Below, piece after piece: positions 18,698 to 27,300 of a stretch of 64,000 nt of DNA. The stretch is from Burkholderia sp. NRF60-BP8 (GTDB lineage Bacteria; Pseudomonadota; Gammaproteobacteria; Burkholderiales; Burkholderiaceae). Below the pieces are notes generated by a model, which was given only the letters and a program-made list of their open reading frames with translations, did not search any database and had not been told where the DNA came from. The DNA lies in assembly GCF_001522585.2 (NCBI RefSeq), contig NZ_CP013372.1, positions 1,922,001 to 1,986,000 on the forward strand, given 5' to 3'. Within the stretch, counting starts at the first letter, position 1. The number at the start of each line of letters is the position of its first letter. The position numbers were made by a program, and so were the translations under genes.

Positions 18698-20119
18698 TCA
18701 GCCATGCAGCCCGTGCGCGGTCATCAGGCGGTACAGCGTCGCACGGGAGATGCCCAGCTCCGCCGCGACGTCCGCATGCTGGTGGCGGTGACGCAGCAGC
18801 GTTGCCTCGATCGCGTGCCGCTCGGCCTGCCGGCGCGCCTGCGCGAGCGTCGGCGGCCGCAGCGACGTGTACGGACGCAGCTCGAGATCGGCGGCCGAGA
18901 TCAGCGGGCCGTTCGTCATCACGACCGCGAAGCGGATCCGGTTGATCAGCTCGCGCACGTTGCCGGGCCACGAATAGTTGTGGATCGCCTCGATCGCGCA
19001 CGGCGTGAAGCCGCGAATCCGGTACGCGCCGTCGCCGCGATAGCGCCGCAGCACGTCATCGGCGAGCAGCATGATGTCGCGGCCGCGCATGCGCAGCGGC
19101 GGCTCGTCGATACGCAGCACGCACAGTCGGTAGTAGAGGTCGGCGCGGAATCGCCCGGCCCGCATCGCGGCTTCGAGATCGACGTGGGTCGCCGACACGA
19201 TCCGCACGTCGACCGGAATCGACGCATGCCCGCCGAGCCGCTCGATTGTGCCCTCCTGCAGGAACCGCAGCAGGCTCGCCTGGCTCTCGAACGGCATGTC
19301 GCCGATTTCGTCGAGAAACAGCGTGCCGCCGTGCGCGGCCTCGATGCGGCCGATCTTGCGCTGGTGCGCGCCGGTGAATGCGCCGCGCTCGTGCCCGAAC
19401 AGTTCGGCCTGCACCAGCATCGTCGGGATGGCCGCGCAGTTCACGGCGACGAACGGTGCGTCGGCACGCGACGACTGCCGATGGATCGCCGCCGCCGTCA
19501 GCTCCTTGCCGGTGCCGGACTCGCCGGCGATGAACACGGTCGCGTCGGTGTGCGCGACCTTGCGGATCGTCGCGAACAGCCGGCGCATCGCGTCGCACGC
19601 GCCGATCATCGCGCCGCCGGGCGGCGGCGCCTCCGCGGCCGGGCCGCCGTCCGCGAGCTCGAGCATCCCGTATGCGTGGCCGACGAGATAGCCGATCGTC
19701 GTGTAGGCCGTCGCATGGCGCACGTAGTCGAAGCAGCAACGGCGGATCAGGCGCGCGATCGTGATGTTGCGCAGTCGCTCGCCGTCGGCGAGCGCGACCC
19801 AGCCGACGCGCGGGTCACGCAGCAGCGCCTCGAACGACGCGACGTCCGGCGACGCGAAACTGCCGAAATCGACGATACCCGCATGCGGACGGTTCGCCTT
19901 GGCGAGATTCTGCGCGTCCGCCACGGTTTTGGCGCACCACACCTCCCAGCCGCGCGACGCGAGCGAATCGACGAGCGCGGCATCGTGTTGCCGCGACAGG
20001 TAGACGAGCGGCCGCGACGGCGCGACGGGACTGCGCCGGACCGCGACGAACGGCGGCGTGCTCGCCTGCCGTTCGTCGTCGTGCGGGCCCGGCATGCCGA
20101 GCTGACAGCAATGGTTCAC
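18698..20119 (-). CDS. Sigma-54-dependent activator with VpsR-like layout
   Basis: A 473-residue activator. The N-terminal domain (about 1-140) looks receiver-like but without a clear phosphoacceptor site, as in the VpsR group. The AAA+ domain has Walker A GESGTGKE, the sigma-54 contact loop ERGAFTGA, Walker B GGTLFLDEIGDM and the arginine-finger region RFRADLYYRL. The C-terminal Fis-type helix-turn-helix is ADVAAELGISRATLYRLM. A GTG at 20119 preceded by GAGGCAATC is the best start; an ATG at 20092 is an alternative. VpsR-like proteins control biofilm matrix, sometimes through c-di-GMP. It lies next to a cluster of exported low-complexity proteins, its likely targets by inference. Confidence 0.88.
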   Translation of the reverse strand: MNHCCQLGMPGPHDDERQASTPPFVAVRRSPVAPSRPLVYLSRQHDAALVDSLASRGWEVWCAKTVADAQNLAKANRPHAGIVDFGSFASPDVASFEALLRDPRVGWVALADGERLRNITIARLIRRCCFDYVRHATAYTTIGYLVGHAYGMLELADGGPAAEAPPPGGAMIGACDAMRRLFATIRKVAHTDATVFIAGESGTGKELTAAAIHRQSSRADAPFVAVNCAAIPTMLVQAELFGHERGAFTGAHQRKIGRIEAAHGGTLFLDEIGDMPFESQASLLRFLQEGTIERLGGHASIPVDVRIVSATHVDLEAAMRAGRFRADLYYRLCVLRIDEPPLRMRGRDIMLLADDVLRRYRGDGAYRIRGFTPCAIEAIHNYSWPGNVRELINRIRFAVVMTNGPLISAADLELRPYTSLRPPTLAQARRQAERHAIEATLLRHRHQHADVAAELGISRATLYRLMTAHGLHG

Positions 20120-20229
20120 GATTGCCTCGCCGCATAAGGTTGTGTATCGAAGCGGCCGTTGCCGATCGCGCGTGGCGGGGCCCGTGGTCCCGCGGCGCGG
20201 CGCCGCTCCGTCCTCGAATCGACGCCGCG

Positions 20230-20814
20230 CTATCGACAGAACACGACGCGCTGCGTGTAGATCTGCGGCTCGACGGCGGGCTTCGCCGCGCCGTTGAGAT
20301 CGTCGCGATAGGCGCGGTAGGTCTTCCCGTTCACCGTCACGTCCGCCGCGCGGGCCGTCTCGATCCTGGCGAGCCCGCTGTACCGCCATTCGTTCACCCG
20401 GTCGGCCGCCGCGACGCTCGACTCGCCCGCGATCTTCTGCGTGATCGCGCTGCCGTCGCTCCATGGTTGCGTCTGCATCGCCTCGGTGTGCTGCGTCGCG
20501 TCGACCGTCTTGCCGGTCGACTTCGGCCCGCTCTGCGCATCGAACGGCGCACCGCGACCGTATACCGGCGCTTGCCACGACGGCGCATGGCCCGCTTCCG
20601 GCATCATGTAGATCATCTGCGGGTCGCCGATCATCACCATCGGCGCGCATGCGGTGTTGTCGGGACGGCCGAGCGTCGACAGCGCCTGCTGGACGCTCGC
20701 GGCGTTCGCGAGGGTCTGCTCGTTCAGGATGACGAAGACCGCGGGATTCTGGAAAAGCGACTGCGCAGCGGCTTGCACGCTGGCCAGCAACAAAGCGACC
20801 AAAAAGATCCTCAT
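20230..20814 (-). CDS. Exported hypothetical protein (194 aa)
   Basis: A 194-residue protein with a clear signal peptide (MRIFLVALLLASVQAAAQ, cleavage near residue 18) and two mature cysteines (TACAPM and the C-terminal VVFCR) that could form a disulfide. The middle is Ala/Gln/Ser-rich. The ATG follows GAGGAGG. No known domain is recognised. It is the last of five exported-protein genes on this strand, 110 bases before the sigma-54 activator gene, and probably belongs with them. Confidence 0.72.
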   Translation of the reverse strand: MRIFLVALLLASVQAAAQSLFQNPAVFVILNEQTLANAASVQQALSTLGRPDNTACAPMVMIGDPQMIYMMPEAGHAPSWQAPVYGRGAPFDAQSGPKSTGKTVDATQHTEAMQTQPWSDGSAITQKIAGESSVAAADRVNEWRYSGLARIETARAADVTVNGKTYRAYRDDLNGAAKPAVEPQIYTQRVVFCR

Positions 20815-20922
20815 GATTGCGGCCTCCTCGCATCCTCGTCACGCAAAAAGAGGTGTTGACCTCGGGGAGGGGAACAACACCCGTCAAACCGGAAAAAACC
20901 GTCGGGCATCGGGCCGAACGCC

Positions 20923-20954
20923 TGCCGTGCGACCCGCGCTCCGGTCGCACGGCA
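20923..20954 (-). terminator. Strong hairpin after the 545-aa gene
   Basis: A perfect 12-bp inverted repeat (TGCCGTGCGACC / GGTCGCACGGCA) with an 8-base loop lies 16 bases beyond the stop of the 20970-22607 gene. On the minus strand the next T-run (TTTTTT) comes only about 30 bases later. It may attenuate or end transcription, or stabilise mRNA between the two exported-protein genes. Confidence 0.5.
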
Positions 20955-20969
20955 AACCGGCCCGCATGC

Positions 20970-22607
20970 TCACGACGAGGTACTCGTCGAGATGACGGCC
21001 GGCGCCGGCGCGACCGGTGCAGCCGGTGCCGCCTGCTGGTCGACCGTGGCCGGCGACAACGCTTGCGCCGGATCGGTCAGCGTCGGCACGTCGGCAGGCG
21101 GCGCAGTCGTTGCGGCTGCATCCGGCACCTTCGCGTCCGCTGCGGGCATGTCGGCGGGCGCTGCCGCGACGGCAGGCAGCGCGGCCTCCGGTGCAGGCGC
21201 TTCGGCGGCTGCCTGCGGCGCCGGCTCGGCAGCCTTCGCATCGGCAGCCGGCGCCACGGCGACGGTTGCCGCCGGCATCGGTTCGGCAACCGGCTCGCCT
21301 GCGGCCTGCACCGGGTCGGTCGCGGCCGGCATCGGCTCCGGTGCGTTGGCGGCGACGGGCTGGGCAGGCTCGGGCATCTTGTCCGCGACGGCCGGCACAG
21401 GTTCGGACGCCTTGTCGGCCACTGCCGGCACCGGCTCGGGTGCCTTGTCGGCCACTGCCGGGGCAGGCTCGGGCGCTTTGTCGGCGACCGGCTGCGCGGG
21501 CTCCGGCGTCTTCGTCTCGGCGACCGGCGCGACAGGCGCCGGCGAAGCCTTGTCCGCCACGGCCGGTGCGGCGATGACGGCCGCTGCCGGCACGGTGGCC
21601 ATGACGGCAGCCGGTACGATCGACGCTGCGGGTGCGGTGGCGGCGACGGCAGGCGCGGCAGTCGCCGCGGCAGCCGGAACTGCGGCGGCAACAGCCGGCG
21701 CTGCAACTGCCGGAGCGGCGGCGACAGCCGGCGTCGCAATTGCCGGAGCGGTGGCGACAGGCGCCATCGTCGGCACAGGAACCGGCACCGAAACCGGCGC
21801 AGCGCGCACCGACGTCGTCTCGATCGGGCGCGTCGGCGCGGACGCCGGCGCGGCCGAGCCGAGCGGCGGCAGGCCCATCCGGTCGCGCACGATCGGATCG
21901 CGATACTTGATGTCGTCCGCGACGGTCGCTTCGACGCTGGGCGCCACGTTCGAACGCGCGAGCGGCGCGGTCGTGCCCGGGCACAGATGCCCGGTCGCCT
22001 CCACCGCGCGCCGGTTCGCATCGCTCTGGCACAACAGCGCGAGCGCCACGTCGGTCAGGCCCATCGCACGGAATTCGCGCGCATCGAGACGCCGCACGCA
22101 GGCCTGGTCGACCAGCGTCGTGCCGCCCGTCGCGCCGAACCCCGGGAACGACACGCCGACGCTCACCGAACCCATGCAGGTATCGGACAGCGTGGTCGTG
22201 AGGCCGGGCGCCTGGATCGACGGGTTCGTCTTGATCGTCTGCGTGCCCGAGTAATTGACGTTTTCCGAGGTCTGGGTGTTGTACGGGTTGGTGCCGGGCG
22301 CGCCGGACGACTGCAACGAGTTCACGCTCTGCGGCGTCACATTGCCGCCGGCCGTGCTGGCCGGCATCGTCACGTTGACGTTCACGCTCGAATTGCCGCT
22401 GCCGCGCACCCCGCTGGAGCTGGTGGCATTCCCCCCACGCGAACTCGTCGTATTCGTGTTCATGCTCGAGCCGCCGCCCTGGCTGATCGCCGTCGACGAG
22501 GTCGACGATTGCGCGCTCGACGTCGAATCGGCGGTTTGCGCGTGGGCGCCGATCGTGGTCATCGCGAACATCGCCGCACATGCCACCTTGATCCTGTTGC
22601 TGTTCAT
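20970..22607 (-). CDS. Exported Ser/Asn-rich protein with Pro/Ala repeat tail (545 aa)
   Basis: The protein has a signal peptide (about residues 1-23, ending IGAHAQ) and then a Ser/Thr/Asn/Gly-rich region (to about 125). A more globular segment follows with four Cys (DTCMGSVSVGV, VDQACVRRLDAREFRAMGL, LLCQSD, GHLCPG) at about 130-205. The tail is a long Ala/Pro/Val tail containing six 11-residue PEPVPAVADKA-type repeats. The Cys-rich segment recalls a short motif I have seen in uncharacterised exported or phage-associated proteins, with no known function. The ATG follows GGAGAGTGAA. The tail looks like a periplasmic or wall-spanning spacer. Role unknown; a surface or matrix component is inferred from the company it keeps. 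Confidence 0.75.
   Translation of the reverse strand: MNSNRIKVACAAMFAMTTIGAHAQTADSTSSAQSSTSSTAISQGGGSSMNTNTTSSRGGNATSSSGVRGSGNSSVNVNVTMPASTAGGNVTPQSVNSLQSSGAPGTNPYNTQTSENVNYSGTQTIKTNPSIQAPGLTTTLSDTCMGSVSVGVSFPGFGATGGTTLVDQACVRRLDAREFRAMGLTDVALALLCQSDANRRAVEATGHLCPGTTAPLARSNVAPSVEATVADDIKYRDPIVRDRMGLPPLGSAAPASAPTRPIETTSVRAAPVSVPVPVPTMAPVATAPAIATPAVAAAPAVAAPAVAAAVPAAAATAAPAVAATAPAASIVPAAVMATVPAAAVIAAPAVADKASPAPVAPVAETKTPEPAQPVADKAPEPAPAVADKAPEPVPAVADKASEPVPAVADKMPEPAQPVAANAPEPMPAATDPVQAAGEPVAEPMPAATVAVAPAADAKAAEPAPQAAAEAPAPEAALPAVAAAPADMPAADAKVPDAAATTAPPADVPTLTDPAQALSPATVDQQAAPAAPVAPAPAVISTSTSS
21309..21506 (-). repeat. 33-bp coding repeats (11-residue PEPVPAVADKA units)
   Basis: About six consecutive 33-bp units encode PEPAQPVADKA, PEPAPAVADKA, PEPVPAVADKA, SEPVPAVADKM, PEPAQPVAANA and PEPMPAATDPV. 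The central copies are nearly identical at the DNA level, which suggests recent expansion and likely length variation between strains. Confidence 0.85.
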
Positions 22608-22651
22608 TTCACTCTCCGGACGAGGTTTGACCTCCCACCCAGGCAACCGTA

Positions 22652-22933
22652 CTAATTCCCCTGAATGCCTTCAGTTTTCGCTGCTCCCCCGAACTGCTTC
22701 CAGCCGCTGCCCAGCTGGGACCACGATCCGGCCGACATGCCCTGCCATTGCTGGGCGTCCGGTCCGCCGATGGCGCTGCCCGACGAAAGCGTTTGTTGTT
22801 CTGACGGTTTGGTTGTCTGAGAAAGGTTGTTTGACGTCTGCATATTCGATTGCCCACCATCGGCAGCACGGTCAGCGCCATACGCCGTCAGAGACGCGAG
22901 CATCAGAGCGGCGGCAATCAGGTTCTGCTTCAT
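22652..22933 (-). CDS. Small exported Ser/Gln-rich protein (93 aa)
   Basis: A 93-residue protein with a signal peptide of about 19 residues (MKQNLIAAALMLASLTAYG, cleavage before ADRAADGG). The mature part is short, rich in Ser, Gln, Thr and Gly, and has WQGMSAGSWSQLGSGWKQFG near the C-terminus with repeated Trp and Gly. A strong AAGGAG precedes the ATG. It lies 44 bases upstream of the 545-aa gene on the same strand and is likely co-transcribed. Function unknown. Confidence 0.72.
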   Translation of the reverse strand: MKQNLIAAALMLASLTAYGADRAADGGQSNMQTSNNLSQTTKPSEQQTLSSGSAIGGPDAQQWQGMSAGSWSQLGSGWKQFGGAAKTEGIQGN

Positions 22934-23005
22934 GCCAACTCCTTACGTGACAACGATGCGGAAAAGAGACCAGCGTCGCTGGGAAACTGGTCCCCCCACA
23001 CCTGA

Positions 23006-23596
23006 CTAATGACTGCTCCCGGTCGCGCTCGAGTCACCCTGGCTTCCGCCCGACGCGGACGGCGAACCGGCCGGACCGGTACTCCACACGCTCGACGAGT
23101 TGAAGTGATTCGAGCCCGCGATCGCGCCCGACCCGCCACTGCCCGTCCACCCCGCGGCACCCGCGTTGGCAGTGCCGTGATCGTTCGCGCCCGTGGCCGT
23201 GTAGTGGTTCGCGCCGAGTACGATCGTGGCGGTCACCCCTCCCGACAGCGCATTCGCGTTCTCGTTCGTGCTGCCGTTTCCGGCGAACGAGCCCGCGGCG
23301 CCGATCCCGCCGCCTGCCGCGAACGCGCCCCCGTTCGTGCCCGAACCGCTGGCCGTCGAAGTCGAGTTGTGAAACGCGGACGCCGTGCCGGCGGAGCCGG
23401 CGGGTGTCACGGTACTTCCTGCATTCGCGCCGGCCGTCGAGGTCGAATTGCTGGTATAGCTGCCGGAGCCGACCAGCACCGAACCGGAAACACCCGCCGC
23501 AACGGACTGCGTCTGGTTGGTCGTGGACGATCCGGCCGCCAACGCAGCGGACGAAATGACGGTGAGCGCTGTCGCTAACATGACTTTGGCTTTCAT
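23006..23596 (-). CDS. Exported Gly/Ser/Thr/Ala-rich protein, possible structural subunit (196 aa)
   Basis: A 196-residue protein with a signal peptide (about 1-21, SSAALAAG) and a mature chain that is almost entirely Gly, Ser, Thr, Ala and Asn, with no Cys and few charged residues. Degenerate repeats of the form V.GSGSYTSNS, LGANHYTATGAN and AGSNHFNSSS are visible, ending in SATGSSH. This composition and periodicity recall beta-arch or amyloid-like matrix proteins, but no known family is recognised. A good AAGGAATTGCT precedes the ATG, and a sigma-54-like site lies about 70 bases upstream. It shares the H(F/Y)TAT motif with the next gene. Confidence 0.72.
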   Translation of the reverse strand: MKAKVMLATALTVISSAALAAGSSTTNQTQSVAAGVSGSVLVGSGSYTSNSTSTAGANAGSTVTPAGSAGTASAFHNSTSTASGSGTNGGAFAAGGGIGAAGSFAGNGSTNENANALSGGVTATIVLGANHYTATGANDHGTANAGAAGWTGSGGSGAIAGSNHFNSSSVWSTGPAGSPSASGGSQGDSSATGSSH

Positions 23597-23664
23597 AGCA
23601 ATTCCTTGCTGTGAGGAAGTTCGACGGTGGCGGAGCCGGGCCTGCCCTGGCGGGACAAAGCCCG

Positions 23665-23679
23665 GCATCCGTACCGCCA
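23665..23679 (-). promoter_or_regulatory. Candidate sigma-54 promoter (-24/-12)
   Basis: On the minus strand TGGCGGTACGGATGC keeps the invariant GG and GC with 10 bases between them (consensus TGGCACG-N4-TTGC). It ends about 70 bases before the ATG at 23596. The sigma-54 activator gene lies in the same cluster. The match is partial and GC-rich DNA gives such hits by chance. Confidence 0.3.
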
Positions 23680-23707
23680 GCCAATGACGAACGCTACGCG
23701 TCGCGGC

Positions 23708-24031
23708 TTAGTGGTGATACGTCCAGCCGGTCGAGCCCGCGTTCGCGCCGCTGCTGCCGCCTGCTTGTGCGCCGCCGAAGCCGAAGCCGCCGACCGTCGA
23801 CGTTTGCGTATGGTTCGTGTACGAGATCGAACCGCTGCTGCCGCCACCGGCCGTTGCGCCGGCTGCGCCGAGTGCCGAGCCGGAATCGGTTGCGGTGAAG
23901 TGGCCGAACCCGGCGACCCCGGCCATCGTCTGGCCACCGCTCGACGAGTTGCTGCTCGAGATCGTGCCGCTCGCTGCAAACGCTGCACCCGAAACCGCCA
24001 GAACTGCTGCTGCAATCAGAAGCTTCTTCAT
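23708..24031 (-). CDS. Exported Gly/Ser/Ala-rich protein, possible structural subunit (107 aa)
   Basis: A 107-residue protein: signal peptide MKKLLIAAAVLAVSGAAFA, then a mature chain of Ser, Gly, Ala and Thr. It contains VAGFGHFTATDSGSALG, close in pattern to LGANHYTATGAND of the neighbouring 196-aa protein, and FGFGGAQAGG, ending in TGWTYHH. There are no cysteines. The ATG follows GGAGTCGACC. It is the first gene of the minus-strand run and the one nearest the AT-rich intergenic region, which probably carries its promoter. A surface-fibre or matrix subunit is an inference from composition only. Confidence 0.72.
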   Translation of the reverse strand: MKKLLIAAAVLAVSGAAFAASGTISSSNSSSGGQTMAGVAGFGHFTATDSGSALGAAGATAGGGSSGSISYTNHTQTSTVGGFGFGGAQAGGSSGANAGSTGWTYHH

Positions 24032-24101
24032 GGTCGACTCCATAACGGCGTGGAGAGAATGAGCATGGAAGATCGCACGCCATCGACCTTCCCGCCTCGA
24101 A

Positions 24102-24124
24102 CAATCCTCAAAAAATAAGGATTG
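24102..24124. promoter_or_regulatory. 7-bp inverted repeat upstream of the exported-protein cluster
   Basis: CAATCCT (24102-24108) and AGGATTG (24118-24124) are exact inverse complements around a 9-base A-rich centre, 71 bases upstream of the ATG at 24031. This fits a dimeric regulator site near the promoter of the exported-protein genes. Confidence 0.4.
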
Positions 24125-24321
24125 CTATCGAATAAAGAAATTATTTCAGGCTCGTAAATTGGCTTTTTATTTTTTTGGCCAGCCGAAGTCTAGTTTTATG
24201 TTTATAAGTTGTCCAAAATTTATGAGTAGGTGTTTTCTATCATTTTTATGAACATTGGAATTCACTCCAAACACCATTCATTAAATTTACCGGAATGACG
24301 CACACATCTTTCCGGCTCGCG

Positions 24322-24382
24322 GTTTTCAATACCCCGTCCCAAACGGATACCGGCACCGGCACCCGTTTCCGGAATTGAAAAC
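24322..24382. repeat. Nested inverted repeat (61 bp)
   Basis: Outer arms GTTTTCAAT (24322-24330) and ATTGAAAAC (24374-24382) are exact inverse complements, and inside them AAACGG (24341-24346) pairs with CCGTTT (24363-24368). The centre holds two CCGG motifs. As RNA this would fold into one long stem with internal loops, compatible with a terminator, small RNA or protein-binding hairpin. No gene is adjacent. Confidence 0.5.
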
Positions 24383-26196
24383 TGGCGAATGTATCGACTA
24401 CCGCAAAACGCAGCGCCCGCTCGACACGCGCCCTTCAGCCGGGCGACGACGGACTTGCATTGCAGCCAGACGACATGTCTGCTCCCTGAGCTGACGAAGA
24501 AAGGCCTTCCGGATAACCCGGCCGACGCGCGTTCGATCTAGCCCAGCCGGCGCCGGCACTGGCCCGGCGCGATCGAAACGGCTCTACACGGTTGAAGAGG
24601 AATCGGCGCGACGCTGTCCGGCACGAACAGCGCGCCCCACCCGGAAACGCCGAATGAAGTCGAGCATCGCTGTCGCCAGGTTGTCGCGCGAAACGACAAG
24701 CGCTCCAGCACGCGATGCGCGCGGAGGGCGGGCAATCGGCAAGGCGCCACCGACGACGCTGGCACTGCGTCGCAAGCGCTACCCCCATCGATCCGACTAC
24801 CCCTATGGTGCGCGAGAAACGCGCGGATCAAGCCACTGCTTATAGTGTTCATCGCCGCTTCCCCGACTGGCTCGTGACGAACTGGCCGCCCCCACATCGT
24901 TGTTGCATCGTGTCGACCGCTCGCCGGTGCGTCCACTCTCGCAAACGGCATGCCATGCGATATTCCACTGCGCATTGCGCGGGGCTCGAGGCCGCCAGCC
25001 CCGCCCATTTCGCCAGGAACGGCATTTTTCGTTTCACGAATGTATCGCGATAACGATCCCCGCACGGCGGCGATCATTGAACACGACGACGCAATGCCTT
25101 GATTTGACGGACGAATCGGGCAAACCGGGGCGCGCCGGACGTCCCCGCCGACGGTTGTTTCAAACTTGAGAGCCGTCTCTCGACGCAGGGCCCGTGGTTC
25201 GCGCGTTTCCGCTGACAAACCGCGTGTTGCGGCAGGCCGGCAACCGTCCGTTACCTCGGAGCGAAAGGGGTTCCGGCCGCTCGATGCCCCGCGCCGCCCG
25301 GCCGCCGATACGGCCGGAACACGGGTTTCCCCCGAAATACGAAATGAATTTGATTCATCCGTGAAAATAGCCACACGATCGTGCGGGGGAAAAACCTTGC
25401 CATCCGGCACGCTGCGGGCGTAACAATTAAAACAAATGTAAACACGAGATCCGGACAAAAAACGCGCCCGTCGCTTTTTCATTTCGATTCGACCAGCCAT
25501 TTCATGAATCCCCGACGATCGATTCATCGAAGAAACGTTTTCGAGAATTTATCCGGCTTTTCTCATCACTGAAACATGACGACCCAAAACAGCATGCACA
25601 TCGTCAATCTCGTAAAAACCTGATTGGGCGCGCGTTTCGTCGCATCGAACCGTATCGATCCCACGATCGCCGCGGGTGCTTCCCTGTCCCCACGATTCAC
25701 GCACGAAACACCGATGCGTGCACCGAACGGTCATGACCCGGCCGCGCCCGCATGCAGCGGGACTTCGCCGTTCATGGCATGCCGGTTGCCCGATGTCCGG
25801 CTTTCGACGAGCAGCCCGTCACGGCGCACGAAATACAGGCGGCGGCCCTCTTGAACCGGCATGTCGTGGAAAAGGCGATGAAGGTCGCCACCGGTCGATA
25901 CTTGCGTCGTTCAAGCATCAACGGGGGTGTCGGCGAAACCGGAGCGCCCGTCGCGACGCTTCGTCGACATCGCCGGAGCGTTCGCATGAAAGCACGCGTC
26001 ACACGAGCAGCCGGCCATATCGGCAGCCATCCGTTCAAGGCGCTCGCGAAAACCGAACACGAGCCGTGTCGCATACGACGATCGCTCGCCCGGCCATTGC
26101 GACGCGGGCCGCGGCGGGCCGCGCGTCGCGGCCGATATCCTCGACCGCAACGCGCCGTCATCGCGACATGACGATCGACGACCGGCCGGCTGCCCG

Positions 26197-27120
26197 TCAG
26201 CCGAGCAGTTCTTTCTTGCGCAGATGCACGACGTCGCGCATCGGCGGCGCGCCGAACAGCCGGCTGTATTCGCGGCTGAACTGCGACGCGCTTTCGTAGC
26301 CGACCACGGCCGCCACCGACCCGACGTCGCCGCCCTGCCGCAGCAACAGCCGTCGCGCCTCGTGCAGCCGCAACTGCTTCTGGTACTGCAGCGGGCTCAG
26401 CGTCGTCACGTGCTTGAAATGATGGTGCAGCGACGACACGCTCATGTTGACCGCCTGCGCGAGCGACTCGACGCGCATCGGCTCCGCGAAGTGATCGCGG
26501 ATCCATTCGATCGCACGCGCGATCCGGTGCGTCTGGCTGCCGGCGATCGCCATGTGCCGCAGCCGCGTGCCCTGCCCGCTCGTCATCAGCCGGTACAGCA
26601 CTTCCTTCTCGATCAGCGGCGCGACGACCGCGATGTCGGCCGGCGTATCGAGCAGCCGCAGCAGCCGCAACGCCGCATCGAGCAGCGGCGGCGTCAGCTC
26701 CGCGAGCGCGATCCCTTCGCCTTCCGGGCCCGCGTCGGGCTCGGGCAGCCGCATCTCGGCCGCCAACTCGACGATGCGCTGCGGATCGAGCGTCAGCGAC
26801 AGGCACAGGTACGGTTCTTCCGCCGACGCACGCGTCACGCGCGAGAGGATCGGCAAGTCGATCGACGTAATCAGGCAATTGTGAGCGTCGTATTCGTACG
26901 CGTGGCCGGCCACGATCACGCGCTTCGCGCCCTGCGCGGCGATCACCAGCGCGGCGCGCGACACGCCGCAACCGAGATCGACCGGCCGCGTGTGCCGATG
27001 CAGCATCAGGCCCGGCACGGCCGTCGAGTGCGAGCCGTCCGCCGGCGCGAAACGGCCGATCAGCGACGCCAGCTCGCGCCGCCCGGATTCGCGCGACGCC
27101 ACGATATCGGTCATGTCCAT
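26197..27120 (-). CDS. AraC-family regulator, divergent from the molybdenum hydroxylase
   Basis: A 307-residue regulator with an AraC_N-type (PF06719-like) sensor half and two C-terminal helix-turn-helix motifs ([42 protein letters not shown]). Segments such as [20 protein letters not shown] and [14 protein letters not shown] are typical of this group. The ATG at 27120 follows GAGGATGCGTC. It is divergent from the 2Fe-2S gene, 180 bases away, and probably controls it in response to an aldehyde or aromatic substrate. Confidence 0.9.
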   Translation of the reverse strand: MDMTDIVASRESGRRELASLIGRFAPADGSHSTAVPGLMLHRHTRPVDLGCGVSRAALVIAAQGAKRVIVAGHAYEYDAHNCLITSIDLPILSRVTRASAEEPYLCLSLTLDPQRIVELAAEMRLPEPDAGPEGEGIALAELTPPLLDAALRLLRLLDTPADIAVVAPLIEKEVLYRLMTSGQGTRLRHMAIAGSQTHRIARAIEWIRDHFAEPMRVESLAQAVNMSVSSLHHHFKHVTTLSPLQYQKQLRLHEARRLLLRQGGDVGSVAAVVGYESASQFSREYSRLFGAPPMRDVVHLRKKELLG

Positions 27121-27300
27121 GACGCATCCTCGAATGATTTCCCGTGTCGCGCGAGCATAGCGAAACGGCTCGCGGCGCGCAGGGGATTTGCAGGATTGTT
27201 CAATAAATTTGCAGGATTGGGTAGACGCAAAAACCGGCGGCTCGCGCACACTCGCGCTAATCCGGCCTACGCCGGGTTTTCCCCACGGAGACAACCCAAA

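Larger units (their letters stand above)
24032..26196. other. 2.2-kb stretch without a credible gene
   Basis: The first 270 bases are much more AT-rich than the rest of the window and probably carry the promoter of the 23708-24031 gene. They include the inverted repeats listed separately. Beyond about 24400 there are only short or Arg-rich reading frames with no ribosome binding sites and no recognisable protein; the two longest overlap each other on opposite strands. A palindrome CACGATCGTG lies at 25374-25383 between imperfect arms near 25324 and 25396. I see no tRNA or mobile element. Confidence 0.55.

Noticed and set aside
20817..22655. 612-codon plus-strand frame opposite the 545-aa exported protein gene
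   Set aside because: Arg/Cys/Gly-rich shadow of the minus-strand gene; no start context.
22958..22972. Second sigma-54-like site (TGGTCTCTTTTCCGC, minus strand)
   Set aside because: Keeps only GG-N10-GC, lies within 40 bases of the next start codon and is too weak to list.
24538..25527. 329-codon minus-strand frame in the gene-poor stretch
   Set aside because: Contains TGA-free but Arg/Ser-rich sequence, crosses AT-rich DNA, has no ribosome binding site and no motif.
25676..26299. Plus-strand frames at the right end of the gene-poor stretch
   Set aside because: Several overlapping frames compete and one runs into the AraC gene antisense; none looks like a known protein.
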